From: a bacterium
GTDB lineage: Bacteria; Myxococcota_A; Bradymonadia; Bradymonadales; Bradymonadaceae
NCBI GenBank assembly: GCA_030427705.1
Contig: JAUIBR010000005.1
Coordinates: forward strand, 124,001 to 188,000
Direction of reading: 5' to 3'
DNA length: 64,000 nucleotides
In this document: positions 1 through 10,000 of the stretch, one piece after another
Layout of the letters: each line of letters starts with the position of its first letter
How positions within the stretch are numbered: the first letter of the stretch is position 1
Made by a program: the position numbers and the translations under genes
Notes under the pieces: model-generated
Seen by the model: the letters and a program-made list of their open reading frames with translations, nothing else
What the model was told of the DNA's origin: nothing
Database searches by the model: none

Positions 1-74
1 TTCAATGTCAGATGGCGTCAGGACAATATCCCAACGGAAGTCCGTACTCTTCAATGGTCGACCAAGGAGTGACG

Positions 75-2225
75 ATGAAGCGGTACATTCTTCCAATCAG
101 TTTGTTGTGGGCTGTCGGCTGCGCCGACACGTCAATCGAGACCCAGCCTGCTGGGCCCGACACCAAGGTTGAGCGCGCTGCACTTGAGGGGGACGAGGTC
201 TTCTATGTGCACAACGCGTCGGACGTGGTGGAATTGAACGCGTCCAAACCGTTTGAGTTTGTCGAGTTTCACGTCAGCTTGGGAGGCGCAGAGTTTCGCG
301 CATTCAACGGTACTGAGGTCATCGTCGATTGGAGCGATGTAAGCACGTTCACGGAGGACTCTAACCCCGCCTCACACGAGGGGACCTTGGTGCTTCCAGA
401 ACCCGCGACACACCTTGAGTTCCGACCCAATACGTCAATTGAATTCGCACGATTCCTGGTGGGCGAAGGACATGGACACCATCACGAAGGGGAAATCGAA
501 ATCCCTGAAGGCGCATTTCTTCCGTTAGCGGCGTTGCCTGGACGTTGGATTCCACCCGCGGAAGTCGTCGAGATTGCGAATGGGCAGACAAACTCCTACA
601 CGGGCGCGCCGTCGGCTTGCTCGGGCACGTTCTTACCGGGAACACGCGAAGTTGCGGACTTCCTGCGCGCGAACTTCGGTGCGTCCAGCTATGGCGGCTA
701 CGCCTGTCGTGCAAACACTGCCAACACCAGTCAATTGTCCGTTCACGCCTCGGGTCGGGCCATCGACCTTTTCGTGCCGCTCGATGGCGGCGAGGCCGAC
801 AATGAGTTGGGCGACCCAATTGCACACTATCTGATGACAAATGCGGTCGAACTAGGAATTGAGTTCATCGTTTGGGACCGCACCAGCTGGGGCTCGCACC
901 GCGCCGCACCCAAACACCGCGCATACACTGGTCCGCATCCTCACCACGACCACCTGCATATCGAGCTTTCACCAGGTTCTGCGAACACCACCGGACGTAC
1001 ATTCCCATCAATTATTCGAGACGAATCGCCAGTGGGATACGTGGATGCTGTGAATTGCGAGGGGATCGCGGGCTGGGCGCACGACCCTGATGAACCGGCG
1101 GCACCAATCGAAGTCTACATCTCGATCGGCGGTCCCGTCTTTACGGAAGGCGCAGCCGGCTATTGGGCAACTGCAAGTCGTACTCGTGAAGACCTCCAGG
1201 CAGCCATCGGATCTACCGACCACGGCTACCAAATTCCGATCCCGCGCGGTCTGATGGATGGCCAAGCCCGGGAAGTTTACGTCTATGGACAAGACATCAC
1301 CGGTGGCCAGAACTCCGAGCTCATCGGCGCAGGAAAAGTGCTGCAATGCGACCCGCCTGCCCTCCCCTTTGACCCCAGCTATGCCGTTCGCCGCCATATC
1401 TCGAGCGGCGAAGTGCTGGACGCGTGGGGATTCGACCGAAACAACATCGCACCCGCTGATGACAATCAGCTCTTGGCCTACGAAGAACTTAGTCCCATCC
1501 CGGCAGCGCCAACTCTGATGCGACAAGACGGAGACGCCGCCGTGTACCTCGTGGAAGGCGACATCAAACGGCACGTACCAAACCCAGAAGCTCTGGCAGC
1601 GTGGCATTTCGACCCAGCTAAAATCCAAGCCTCCCCGACGGATGATTTGGCAACCGGTGAGCCACTACAACAGCGTCCTTATCTTGCGCGCGGCAGCGGC
1701 CCCGAGGTGTACCTGATTACGCCTCCACCACCCAACTGGGCGGTCGACTATGCCTGGAATGCACCACCTAAGATCGGCCTTGGGCAAACGGCCACGATCG
1801 CATTGGAAGCGACAAACCGTGGCTCAAACCTGTGGGAGAAGGCACTCGGTGAGCTTCGACCCGTATCCGGTTCGCTGGTTTCGGATGCACGTCACGGCGA
1901 GCGCGTTGCGTTCACGTTCGATTACCCCGCGCCAGCGACCACGGGGATTCATGAGGTGTGCGTAGAGGTCTTCCACGACGGCTACAAGTTCGCCGAACAA
2001 CCCGCTTGTATGACGATTGAGGTCGTTGAAGAAGCCGTCGACTTGCAAGACCTGACGCCTCCGAATCCCATCGCCAACGGCGGCAGCTCAGATCCGGGCT
2101 CGTTCCCGACAGCTATCGCCGGCACAAGTGGTGGGTGCTCTTCGACCTCCGCAGATGTGTCCGGTTCTGGGTTGATTCTGGGATTGTTCGGGTTGATTCT
2201 GTTTGGGCGACGGCGACGACGCTAG
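75..2225 (+). CDS. M15-like peptidase lipoprotein with MYXO-CTERM-like C-terminal sorting tail
   Basis: Start ATG at 75 is chosen because AAGGAG (64-69) precedes it and it gives a lipoprotein signal peptide ending in AVGC (Cys16); the frame is open further upstream but without such a signal. Residues 223-231 read VHASGRAID and residues 291-297 read HDHLHIE. These match the H-x6-D and HxH zinc ligands of M15-type (VanY/DacB-like) peptidases, so cleavage of a peptide in peptidoglycan or another cell-wall polymer is the likely role. About residues 420-560 hold two or three copies of a short 'YLVEGDIKRHV'-type repeat of unknown role. The last 31 residues contain GGC, a hydrophobic stretch and five Arg, as in MYXO-CTERM/myxosortase substrates. 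Having both a lipobox and such a tail is unusual. The peptidase call is fairly sure; the substrate is unknown. Confidence 0.8.
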   Translation: MKRYILPISLLWAVGCADTSIETQPAGPDTKVERAALEGDEVFYVHNASDVVELNASKPFEFVEFHVSLGGAEFRAFNGTEVIVDWSDVSTFTEDSNPASHEGTLVLPEPATHLEFRPNTSIEFARFLVGEGHGHHHEGEIEIPEGAFLPLAALPGRWIPPAEVVEIANGQTNSYTGAPSACSGTFLPGTREVADFLRANFGASSYGGYACRANTANTSQLSVHASGRAIDLFVPLDGGEADNELGDPIAHYLMTNAVELGIEFIVWDRTSWGSHRAAPKHRAYTGPHPHHDHLHIELSPGSANTTGRTFPSIIRDESPVGYVDAVNCEGIAGWAHDPDEPAAPIEVYISIGGPVFTEGAAGYWATASRTREDLQAAIGSTDHGYQIPIPRGLMDGQAREVYVYGQDITGGQNSELIGAGKVLQCDPPALPFDPSYAVRRHISSGEVLDAWGFDRNNIAPADDNQLLAYEELSPIPAAPTLMRQDGDAAVYLVEGDIKRHVPNPEALAAWHFDPAKIQASPTDDLATGEPLQQRPYLARGSGPEVYLITPPPPNWAVDYAWNAPPKIGLGQTATIALEATNRGSNLWEKALGELRPVSGSLVSDARHGERVAFTFDYPAPATTGIHEVCVEVFHDGYKFAEQPACMTIEVVEEAVDLQDLTPPNPIANGGSSDPGSFPTAIAGTSGGCSSTSADVSGSGLILGLFGLILFGRRRRR

Positions 2226-2812
2226 TTACGCGACAGGACTTCTTCCAGCGACTCTAGCAAGCGACTAACCTCCGGCTTGCCGTGAATCGACTGTAGCTCC
2301 AACGCGCTTTGAAGGCTCTCAAGGCTGATTCGATCCTCATCAGTCGGTGCCTGCATCTCCGCTTCCCAGTCTTCAAGAATCCAATCAAAATCCGCAACGA
2401 TTGCCTCGCTGACCGCGAGCGCGGTAGCCACATCATCCTGTCGAAGCAGGCAATCCATGAACGCCACCATCCTGGGCCCGACGACATGGTGGTAGTGCCC
2501 TTGCACCGAGCATGTCATGTTTGCGCAAATGCGCGTGGCGTGGAGTTCGAACTCAGCTGCGTCGTGAATCCGGAATATTGCCGCCGCGATCTCTGCTTGA
2601 TTTGCCAACCCCACACCGTCCATGAAGATATCGGCGGTGGTAGGGTTCTCTGGATAGTCGTTTGCGTTGGCAGATAGCACCTTGGCCTGATTGTCCAAGA
2701 ACCGGAGGACGTCGAGTCCGTGGTCGCGGGCTTCGATCGGGTCTCCGACCTTATAGAGCGCGTCGAGTCGCGAAATCATCGCTTTCGCGGTATTGAAATC
2801 CAGAAGTGGCAT
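2222..2812 (-). CDS. Hypothetical helical protein
   Basis: I do not recognise this family. The product is about 196 residues, acidic, without signal peptide or membrane segment, and looks mostly alpha-helical (many Leu/Ala/Glu heptad-like stretches). A TTG start at 2860 is possible in the same frame; ATG 2812 is preferred as a standard start codon, although the GAGG before it sits very close. It is divergent from the ABC-F gene and its TAG stop shares the CTAG palindrome at 2222-2225 with the stop of the upstream convergent peptidase gene. Confidence 0.6.
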   Translation of the reverse strand: MPLLDFNTAKAMISRLDALYKVGDPIEARDHGLDVLRFLDNQAKVLSANANDYPENPTTADIFMDGVGLANQAEIAAAIFRIHDAAEFELHATRICANMTCSVQGHYHHVVGPRMVAFMDCLLRQDDVATALAVSEAIVADFDWILEDWEAEMQAPTDEDRISLESLQSALELQSIHGKPEVSRLLESLEEVLSRN

Positions 2813-2865
2813 GTCCTCACACTGCCTTTGAAGGCTAAGATCAGCAACTTCTTCGCACAAAGATC

Positions 2866-4347
2866 ATGAGTATTCGACTGACGAACGTGAGCTTCGCGTT
2901 CCCACAACAGACAGCGCTTATCCAGGACGCGACCCTCCACATCGAGGCAGGCGTAACGGGGATCGTTGGACCAAATGGTGCGGGCAAGAGCACATTGCTC
3001 AATCTCATCGAAGGTCGTCTGGCGCCAAACACGGGTCAGGTAGCCTGCCCACACCAGTCGTTTGCTCGATGCGGACAGATCGCAAGCCAATCTGAGGTCG
3101 AGGACTTTGCCAACGCATGGACAAAGAGTGCCCTCCGATGGATGTCCTTGTTGGAGCTTGAGCCCGACGATTACTGGCGTTGGGATGAGCTCTCTGCAGG
3201 CATGCGCAGGAAGTGGCAAATCGCTGCTGCATTGGATGCTCGGCCAGAGGTCCTAATGTTGGATGAGCCGTCCAACCACCTCGATATCGAAGGCCGCGAC
3301 CAGCTGATTTCTGCCGTGCAACAATTCGATGGCATTTGCCTGCTAGTCTCCCACGACCGCGCACTGCTTGACGCACTCGCCACAAGCATCGTTTGGATGG
3401 AAGGTCATGTAGTGCAGTATGCAGGCAACTACACAGCCGCGAAAATGGGCAGAGATCAGTACCATGCCGAGCAACTCGGACAACTGGAATCACTGCAGGC
3501 CGAACGCGACCTGGCCAAGGACAAAGCGGGCGTCGCCAAGAGTCGACATGCGTCGACCATCCACGGAACAAACACCAAATCTCGGATGACATCGGTCAAG
3601 GACTCGGACGGACGCAGCGTTAATGCCAAGACCCGTGCGGCGATGGCGGAGGCCAAAGCTGGACAACAATCGAAGGTCGCCATCGCTGCGCAGCGTGCTT
3701 CGCAGTCCAAAGTGGACAGTTTCGAGTATCGTCCCAAGAAGACATACGACATCGAATTCACTCCAGCGGAATGTCCGTACACCTGGCTCATCGACCGCTC
3801 CGGTCCTGTGCGTATTGGGAGTCGCACACTTGCTGAGGACGTTACGCTGCAGGTTGGACGACATGACCGAATCTGGCTGACAGGACCCAACGGATGTGGA
3901 AAGTCCACGCTGTTGCGGGACATTCAACGAAACTTGCCTGACAGGATTGCCGAGAACACGTTGTGGCTACCGCAAAATCTGGATGAGATCCGGACGGTGG
4001 TCGCCGACTATCTGGCAGCCGAGACTGACCTTCAGCCCGTCTACAATGCGGCAGCCGCACTCGGTTTGGACCCCAGCCAACTGCATGACCAAGCACAGGG
4101 GACGGACGTTTCAAGGTCGCCCGGACAATCGCGGAAAGCGGCCATGGCTATCGGATTAGCCCAATCCCCATGGCTGTTGCTCATGGACGAACCCACCAAC
4201 GACTTGGATGTGTTGAGCATCGAGCGGATCGAAAATGCGCTGCAAGCCTATGAAGGCGGCTTGCTAATCATCTCCCATGATACAAGGTTCATCGAGACCC
4301 TCGGTTGTCGTCAGTTTGCGTTCCCGATGGCGAGCGAATCTGAATAG
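2866..4347 (+). CDS. ABC-F family ATPase (duplicated ATP-binding cassette)
   Basis: The 493-residue soluble protein has two ATP-binding cassettes and no membrane segments. Cassette 1 has Walker A GPNGAGKS (35-42), a signature LSAGMRRK and Walker B LMLDEPSNHLD. Cassette 2 has Walker A GPNGCGKS, a degenerate signature SPGQSRKA and Walker B LLMDEPTNDLD. A charged linker rich in Lys and Ala joins them, as in ABC-F proteins, which act on the ribosome (translation factor, stress or antibiotic protection) rather than in transport. The exact ABC-F subgroup cannot be assigned by eye. It is slightly shorter than typical EttA/Uup proteins. Its stop lies one base from the stop of the convergent lipoprotein gene. 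No strong Shine-Dalgarno precedes the ATG. Confidence 0.85.
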   Translation: MSIRLTNVSFAFPQQTALIQDATLHIEAGVTGIVGPNGAGKSTLLNLIEGRLAPNTGQVACPHQSFARCGQIASQSEVEDFANAWTKSALRWMSLLELEPDDYWRWDELSAGMRRKWQIAAALDARPEVLMLDEPSNHLDIEGRDQLISAVQQFDGICLLVSHDRALLDALATSIVWMEGHVVQYAGNYTAAKMGRDQYHAEQLGQLESLQAERDLAKDKAGVAKSRHASTIHGTNTKSRMTSVKDSDGRSVNAKTRAAMAEAKAGQQSKVAIAAQRASQSKVDSFEYRPKKTYDIEFTPAECPYTWLIDRSGPVRIGSRTLAEDVTLQVGRHDRIWLTGPNGCGKSTLLRDIQRNLPDRIAENTLWLPQNLDEIRTVVADYLAAETDLQPVYNAAAALGLDPSQLHDQAQGTDVSRSPGQSRKAAMAIGLAQSPWLLLMDEPTNDLDVLSIERIENALQAYEGGLLIISHDTRFIETLGCRQFAFPMASESE

Positions 4348-4348
4348 T

Positions 4349-5182
4349 CTACTCGTCTTTGCAGGGCACAAACGTCCCCATGCGGTCCGCCAGGGCTGTG
4401 ATCTGATGGGCTTTGTAGGTTTTGTTGCCGACAACAAAATCCTCCGACGGGGTCGTGGTCACGACAATCTCGTCGCAATAATCTTCCTGACAGATGTACT
4501 CCAACGCCCGGCAATCCGCGTACATCAGGCAACCATGGAACAACATGTAACGCTTGTCATTGTCTGCAAGTGCGAAACAGGACGGCGTCTTGTAGGCAGT
4601 GTCGACTCCATCCTTGCTGTGGATGAAGACCGCAGGCGACACCGGTGATTCATCGCCCTCGTACTCCGGTGCTTCACCCGCCAAAATCAGGTGGTTCGCC
4701 TTCAGTGTAGTGGCGTTTGGGTTTGCCTTCTTAAAGGCGGTAACGCCGTCCAACGTTGGCGCATCTGCAACGCGCGTGGCGTCAACCCAGGATGGTAACG
4801 TCCCCATCTTTGTAAATCGTATTGCCCGTATGAACCCGTCCTCGGGTTCACCGACTACCGTGACGAGCTGGCCTTTGTAATGTCGGTAGCCCTTGTCTTT
4901 TGACTCAACGGAATTGCCGCACTCGTTTGCCTTTGCTTGTTCCTGCGTCGGACAAATCGAAACGGAATCGGCGATGACGAAGAAGGTGCGCTTCGGCAGG
5001 TCTGTGAGTTCAACGGGTTGGTTGGGGTCCCAGTTTGGAAACGGATTCGGTTTGGGTTGGTTCTGCACCGCGACTTCGTGCGGAGCAGGCGGAACGGGGC
5101 CTTCAAACGGTTTGTATTTGCTCTCAGGAGCCGATTCACAGGCAGCGACCAACAACGCCACCACAATCAAGATTCGATGCAC
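4349..5182 (-). CDS. Hypothetical lipoprotein
   Basis: The gene starts with GTG at 5182; GGAG six bases upstream lies inside the end of the glutaredoxin-like gene, so the two genes are likely co-translated. The signal peptide ends in VAAC (Cys15). The mature protein is about 263 residues, starts with a Pro/Lys-rich linker and holds some seven Cys in the second half (for example CFALADNDK, CLMYADC, CQEDYC), suggesting disulfides in the cell envelope. No family recognised. The middle part (about 75-130) could be an SH3-like fold but this is a guess. Confidence 0.7.
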   Translation of the reverse strand: MHRILIVVALLVAACESAPESKYKPFEGPVPPAPHEVAVQNQPKPNPFPNWDPNQPVELTDLPKRTFFVIADSVSICPTQEQAKANECGNSVESKDKGYRHYKGQLVTVVGEPEDGFIRAIRFTKMGTLPSWVDATRVADAPTLDGVTAFKKANPNATTLKANHLILAGEAPEYEGDESPVSPAVFIHSKDGVDTAYKTPSCFALADNDKRYMLFHGCLMYADCRALEYICQEDYCDEIVVTTTPSEDFVVGNKTYKAHQITALADRMGTFVPCKDE

Positions 5183-5185
5183 GGC

Positions 5186-5524
5186 CTACTCCATCGTGCG
5201 GGCGTGATATGCCAGCAACCATTTCGAAATGTCCGCGGACTCAAACATGGGAACACCATCGATGAACATACATGGAACGGTCGTTCTGCCGGTCTGCTCG
5301 AACAGAAAATCGGAAGCGGCAGAGTCCCCTCGGGTGTCCCGGTAGGTAACGTCAACGCCGGTCTTGTCGACAACACGCATCACCCGAATACAGAACGGGC
5401 ATGTGTCGAACTTGTACAGTTCCAACGTTCGGGGCTCATCCGGAGACGGGATGCCAACTGGCGCTTCATAAGCCATCGGGTCAAATGAGCCAAAAAGACG
5501 CTGGATTAGGTCGATGATTCCCAT
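5186..5524 (-). CDS. Glutaredoxin-like protein
   Basis: A 112-residue protein with CPFC at 42-45, a TVP cis-Pro loop (TTVPCMFIDG) and the LYKFDTCPFC strand-turn typical of glutaredoxins. It likely reduces disulfides or glutathione adducts. The ATG at 5524 is preferred over the TTG six bases upstream. The N-terminal ~30 residues precede the thioredoxin fold and are hydrophobic at first (MGIIDLIQRLF), possibly a weak membrane association. It is the first gene of a two-gene minus-strand unit with the lipoprotein that starts 3 nt after its stop. Confidence 0.85.
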   Translation of the reverse strand: MGIIDLIQRLFGSFDPMAYEAPVGIPSPDEPRTLELYKFDTCPFCIRVMRVVDKTGVDVTYRDTRGDSAASDFLFEQTGRTTVPCMFIDGVPMFESADISKWLLAYHARTME

Positions 5525-5562
5525 ACGCAAAGACTAGTGGGTCGCCCGCTGACTGTCGACCG

Positions 5563-5599
5563 GTTTCAGGCCAACGGCTGTTCTGAAAGTTCCTGAAAC
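5563..5599. promoter_or_regulatory. Perfect 8-bp inverted repeat in a divergent promoter region
   Basis: GTTTCAGG (5563-5570) and CCTGAAAC (5592-5599) are exact inverted repeats separated by 21 bases. They lie in the 142-base gap between the divergent glutaredoxin-like gene and the Asn-linker lipoprotein gene, where an operator for either would be expected. A third partial copy (TCTGAAAG) sits inside at 5582-5589. The regulator is unknown. Confidence 0.35.
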
Positions 5600-5666
5600 A
5601 TGGCCGCAAATCGTTGTTTGCACGCCGCGGTTTCCTTATTGATTCGGACAAGCCAAGGAGACAGCC

Positions 5667-6965
5667 ATGAAACAAATCACCCTATTGCTTGCCGCAGCCA
5701 TGTTGCTGATTGCATGTGGCGAAAGCCCAAACAAGAAGCTCGACAAATCCGGTCCCGCGAACAACGACAACAACGTCAACAACGCGGTCGACAACAACGC
5801 CAACAATGTCGTCGTAAACAACGCGAACAACGCGAACAACGCGAACAACCTGAACAACGTGAACAATGTCGAAGGCGTCAGTGGGCCCTGCGTGACAGTG
5901 TTGGAGGAGACCGTCTCGTTCGGCATCGTCCTTGTTGGCGAAGAGTTGACCATCCCAGTCGGTGTCCAAAACTGCTCAAACGACACACCGCTGCAGATCA
6001 TGGTAGGGAGCGCCGGAGAGTTTGTTGCGGAGCCGATGTCCGAGATTGCACCGATGTCACGAGACGACCTGCCGGTCACCTTCCGTCCTACTTCGGAAAA
6101 CGAGTTTGACCGCGATCTGACCCTCACCACGTCAGCCGGTACCATCATGCTGAACGTAAAAGGCGTTGGTCTCGACCGAGGAAACATCGACGCAACGTGC
6201 CCGAATCCGCGAATCAGCCTGCCAGGCGCCACCGACGCCCAGTTGAATCTTGAAGGTGAAGTTAACTCCACGATCGCTTTGACGGCCGAAAACACGGTCT
6301 CCGAGTATGAAATCACCAATTACTTCTGGACGCTCGTTGCGAAGCCAAGCACCTCCTCCGCTGCAATCTTGGAGATAGATGGAGGACGCGACATCACGCT
6401 GACACCTGACGTTGCAGGCAACTACATCATCGAATTGATGGTCTTGGACTCAGGTCGAGCGACAGATTGCGACACTGCACGCATCGACATCGAAATCTCG
6501 CCGTCAAACACGGCTAATCTACGAATTGAGCTGACCTGGGATACGCCTGCGGACACGGACCAAACCGATGATATTGGTACTGACCTCGACATTCACTACC
6601 TACATCCTTCGGGGACGTTCAACGTTGAGGGCTACGACGTGTTTTGGCGCAAAGTTAAGCTGGAACTTGGCGGCGATGGCGTAGCTGAGTTGGTACTCGA
6701 TGACGTCAACGGTGCTGGCCCGGAAGTCATCGAACATCGGGGCGCAACGACCTCCCAGAACTACAATGTCGGCGTGTACTATTACGCCGATAACGGAATG
6801 GGCGCCTCATACGCAACCCTGCGCATCTTCCACAACGGCGTGCTGATGCATGAGTATCGTGACCAGTATCTGGCCAACCAAGGACTGTTCTGGAAGAACA
6901 CGATGGTGGACCCAACCACCGGCCTTGTGGACACAACTGCCAGTACCGTGCAAACCGGTTTCTAG
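5667..6965 (+). CDS. Asn-linker lipoprotein with HYDIN/ASH-like domain
   Basis: AAGGAG precedes the ATG. The signal peptide ends in LIAC (Cys17). Residues 31-68 are an Asn-rich linker of NN-X units. Residues about 75-170 resemble the ASH/'choice-of-anchor D' beta-sandwich (VSFGIVLVGEELTIPV then VQNCSN and VTFRP). Residues about 190-280 look like a PKD/Ig-like domain, and the C-terminal ~150 residues form a further beta-rich domain beginning with RIELTWDTP. It is a cell-surface or periplasmic protein with no visible catalytic motif. It stands alone between divergent and same-strand lipoprotein genes. Confidence 0.8.
   Translation: MKQITLLLAAAMLLIACGESPNKKLDKSGPANNDNNVNNAVDNNANNVVVNNANNANNANNLNNVNNVEGVSGPCVTVLEETVSFGIVLVGEELTIPVGVQNCSNDTPLQIMVGSAGEFVAEPMSEIAPMSRDDLPVTFRPTSENEFDRDLTLTTSAGTIMLNVKGVGLDRGNIDATCPNPRISLPGATDAQLNLEGEVNSTIALTAENTVSEYEITNYFWTLVAKPSTSSAAILEIDGGRDITLTPDVAGNYIIELMVLDSGRATDCDTARIDIEISPSNTANLRIELTWDTPADTDQTDDIGTDLDIHYLHPSGTFNVEGYDVFWRKVKLELGGDGVAELVLDDVNGAGPEVIEHRGATTSQNYNVGVYYYADNGMGASYATLRIFHNGVLMHEYRDQYLANQGLFWKNTMVDPTTGLVDTTASTVQTGF
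5757..5870 (+). repeat. Asn-rich linker coding repeat
   Basis: In-frame AAC-AAC-NNN units encode NN-A/V/D linkers directly after the lipobox of the lipoprotein at 5667. The units are imperfect and codons are almost always AAC. Confidence 0.85.
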
Positions 6966-7012
6966 GTCCGTGTCTCGCTGAAATTGCTTTTGGCCCGTGA
7001 ACTGCTCACAAT

Positions 7013-7039
7013 GTTGGTACAGGGATAGCAAGAACCAAC
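7013..7039. promoter_or_regulatory. Inverted repeat just upstream of a ribosome binding site
   Basis: GTTGGT (7013-7018) pairs exactly with ACCAAC (7034-7039) across a 15-base loop. The Shine-Dalgarno AGGAG begins two bases later. It could be a leader hairpin or an operator for the Cys-rich lipoprotein pair. Confidence 0.25.
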
Positions 7040-7051
7040 TAGGAGCCAGCT

Positions 7052-10000
7052 ATGCGGCCGAACCACGGCCCGCTGTGGGTGATTTTATGCGTTTTCGCGC
7101 TCATGTACGGGTGCGCGGACGACACAACGTCCAATTCCAGCGGAAACAATCGCGCGAACAATACCAACAACGGCGACTGCTCGAGCGATTGCAATGACGA
7201 CGACGCCTGTACGGAGGACGCCTGTGTTGAAGGGCAGTGCGTCAACACCTACGAAGAAACACTGTGTTGCACCGCCGACCAATGCGAGATTGACGGCGAG
7301 TGCTACGACAATGGTGAGGCCAGCGCCGACAATCCGTGTCAAGTGTGCCTGGTTGCTGTCGATGCAGCAGCTTGGTCGTCGGACGCAACGGCTACCTGCG
7401 ACGACGGTGACCCCTGCACGATGGACGACGTGTGCGTCGCCGGGCAGTGCGAAGGTTCACCGTTTGTCTGCGATGACGGAAATCCATGCACCGACGACGT
7501 CTGCGACGGCGCAGGCGCGTGCGAGTTCAACAACAACACCGCCCCATGCGAGGACGGAGACCTCTGCACTGACGGCGATACATGTGGCGGCGGAACCTGC
7601 CAGTCCGGACAGGCCGCAACGTGCGATGACCAGAACGGCTGCACAACGGACTCCTGCGACCCCGCAACCGGCTGCGTGAACACGCCCGAGGATGGCGTTA
7701 GTTGCGATGACGGTGACATCTGCTCAACCGCGTCTGTCTGCGAAAACGGGGTCTGCATTGTCTCGGAGGTAGATTCCTGCGACGACTCTGACGTCTGCAC
7801 GATCGACTTCTGCGACAGCGCAGACGGCTGCGGACATGACGATATCTCTGACCGGTGCGCGGATAGCAATCCCTGCACGGACGAGGCATGCGATGCAGCC
7901 CAAGGCTGTATCTACCCCTTCAATACGGACGCATGTGACGACGGTAGCTTGTGCACCATGATGGACACGTGCTCGCAAGGATCATGTGTTGGAACCCCGG
8001 TGCCGGTGGATGATGGAAACCTGTGCACGGATGACGCCTGCGACCCAGCGACGGGCGTCATGAACGTACCCAACACCCTTCCCTGCGACGACAACGATGC
8101 ATGCACTGTCGGCGATACCTGCGGCAGTGGGAGCTGCCAACCTGGAACGACACCACTTGCCTGCGACGACAATGATGTTTGTACTACCGACAGCTGCGAC
8201 TCCGCGAGTGGCTGCGTGTTCACAGACATCAGCTCGACCTGCGATGACGGCAATGCATGCACGACGGACTCGTGCGATGCAGTCAATGGTTGCCAAAACA
8301 CCGTCATACTATCGTTTGCGTGCCGGCCGACAATCACGGTGACGTATCCACCGCGGGCGGCAACAATCACTGGAACGCTGGGACAACCGGTAGTCGTAAC
8401 AGGAACTGTCGCCTCCGGAGCGGGTGCGATTTCGACGTTCACTATCAACGGTGTAAACGTTGCCGTTGATCCGGCGACGGGAGCGTTTTCTCACGCCTAC
8501 ACGCCACGGGTCGGCTCCAACACCCTTGTCTTCGAGGCAGTCGACGCGCTGACGACCGAAGAGAATCGGGTTCAAGCATTCCATTGGTCCACCGACTACA
8601 CCTTGCCGAACGCCGCGATGCCTGGCGTCGGCTCCGTGGACCCAGGGTTGGGCATCTGGTTGGGGCAACAAACGATTGATAGCGGCCAACCCCCGCCGCC
8701 TACCCATCTTGCCGCCATTTTCGAGGGCGTTTTCGCAAACCTCGACATCAGTAGCTTTTTTGACTCGTCCACGCCGATTACGTCATCTGCGGGGTACGAT
8801 ATCTATCTGACAAGCCTGTCTTTCAATGACACCGATGTGGCGCTGCAAGCGACTGATACAGGCATCGCCATTCAAGCCGCGATCCTCGATATCTCGGGGG
8901 ATTTGGTCTTCGACTGTACGAGCTTTGGTTGCTTGTTACTTGGAGGAGACAGCACGGGTGGACTCGACATCGATAGCATCGTCGTCACTGCGGATTTGGT
9001 CTTTACCGTCCAGCCAGACAACACGATTGCCGTGACGATCCAGAACAGCAACACGTCGATTAACAACCTGAACATTTTCTCAAACAACGGGTTCACGAAC
9101 TTCCTGCTCTCCATCATCGAACCGTTCATCCTGGGAGGGATCGTGGGAGACCTTGAAACTGAACTAAACACACAGTTGAACTCGGCGGTGGGACCGTTGT
9201 TGGGCGATGCGTTCAACGCACTAGCGTTCAATCTGGTCTTTGACCTGCCGAAGCTTGATGGCAGCGGCACGGTTTCCGTCGCGCTTGAAAGCGACTTCAG
9301 TTCGTCCGACTTCAACGATGCATCACCTGGACCGCAGGGCGGCCAGCTAGACCTTCGAGCGTGGGCGACAGCTGCAACCCGCGGAGTGCCAGCGGGCTCT
9401 CCCTTCGACCAGAACCTCGGCGTGCCCATGCGTATCGATTGCGCGTCCGGCATGACCCAAGCCATGGTCGTGCCTCAATCGGCACCGCTGGAAATCGTGT
9501 TTGCCGATGACACGATCAATCAAATACTTCGCGCTGCATGGTGGGGAGGGTTTCTGCAATTCCCGCTCGACCCCGCGGCGCTTGGGAGTGTCGACCTCAG
9601 CCAGTTTGGCGTATCCAACCTTAATCTAGACGTCAGTGGTTGGTTGCCGCCTGTCGCGGCTGACTGTGGCACGGGCGGACAGTTGTTGTTGCAAATCGGT
9701 GACCTTCGAATCGATGCAACCTTGGATCTGTTCGGGCAGCCGATCACTGCAATTGTCTACGTGTCGTTCGAGGCTCCAATCTCGCTGGGGCCTGGGCCCA
9801 GCGGAGACATCGCAATCACCGTTTCATCGATTCAAAACGTCAATCTCGAAGTTAGCGTGCAAGACGAAGCCAGTTTAGGCGCCGAAGCAGCGCTGCAGTC
9901 CCTCTTGGAAACAGAACTGGTCCCAGCGCTTGGGGGATTGCTTGGTGGCGGACAGCCGTTGGCATCGTTCCCACTGCCTGAGATTGACCTGAGTTCAGCG

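Noticed and set aside
7339-7878. Minus-strand Ser/Gln-rich frame of 179 residues
   Set aside because: Antisense shadow of the Cys-rich repeat gene; its composition is the reverse complement of the repeats.
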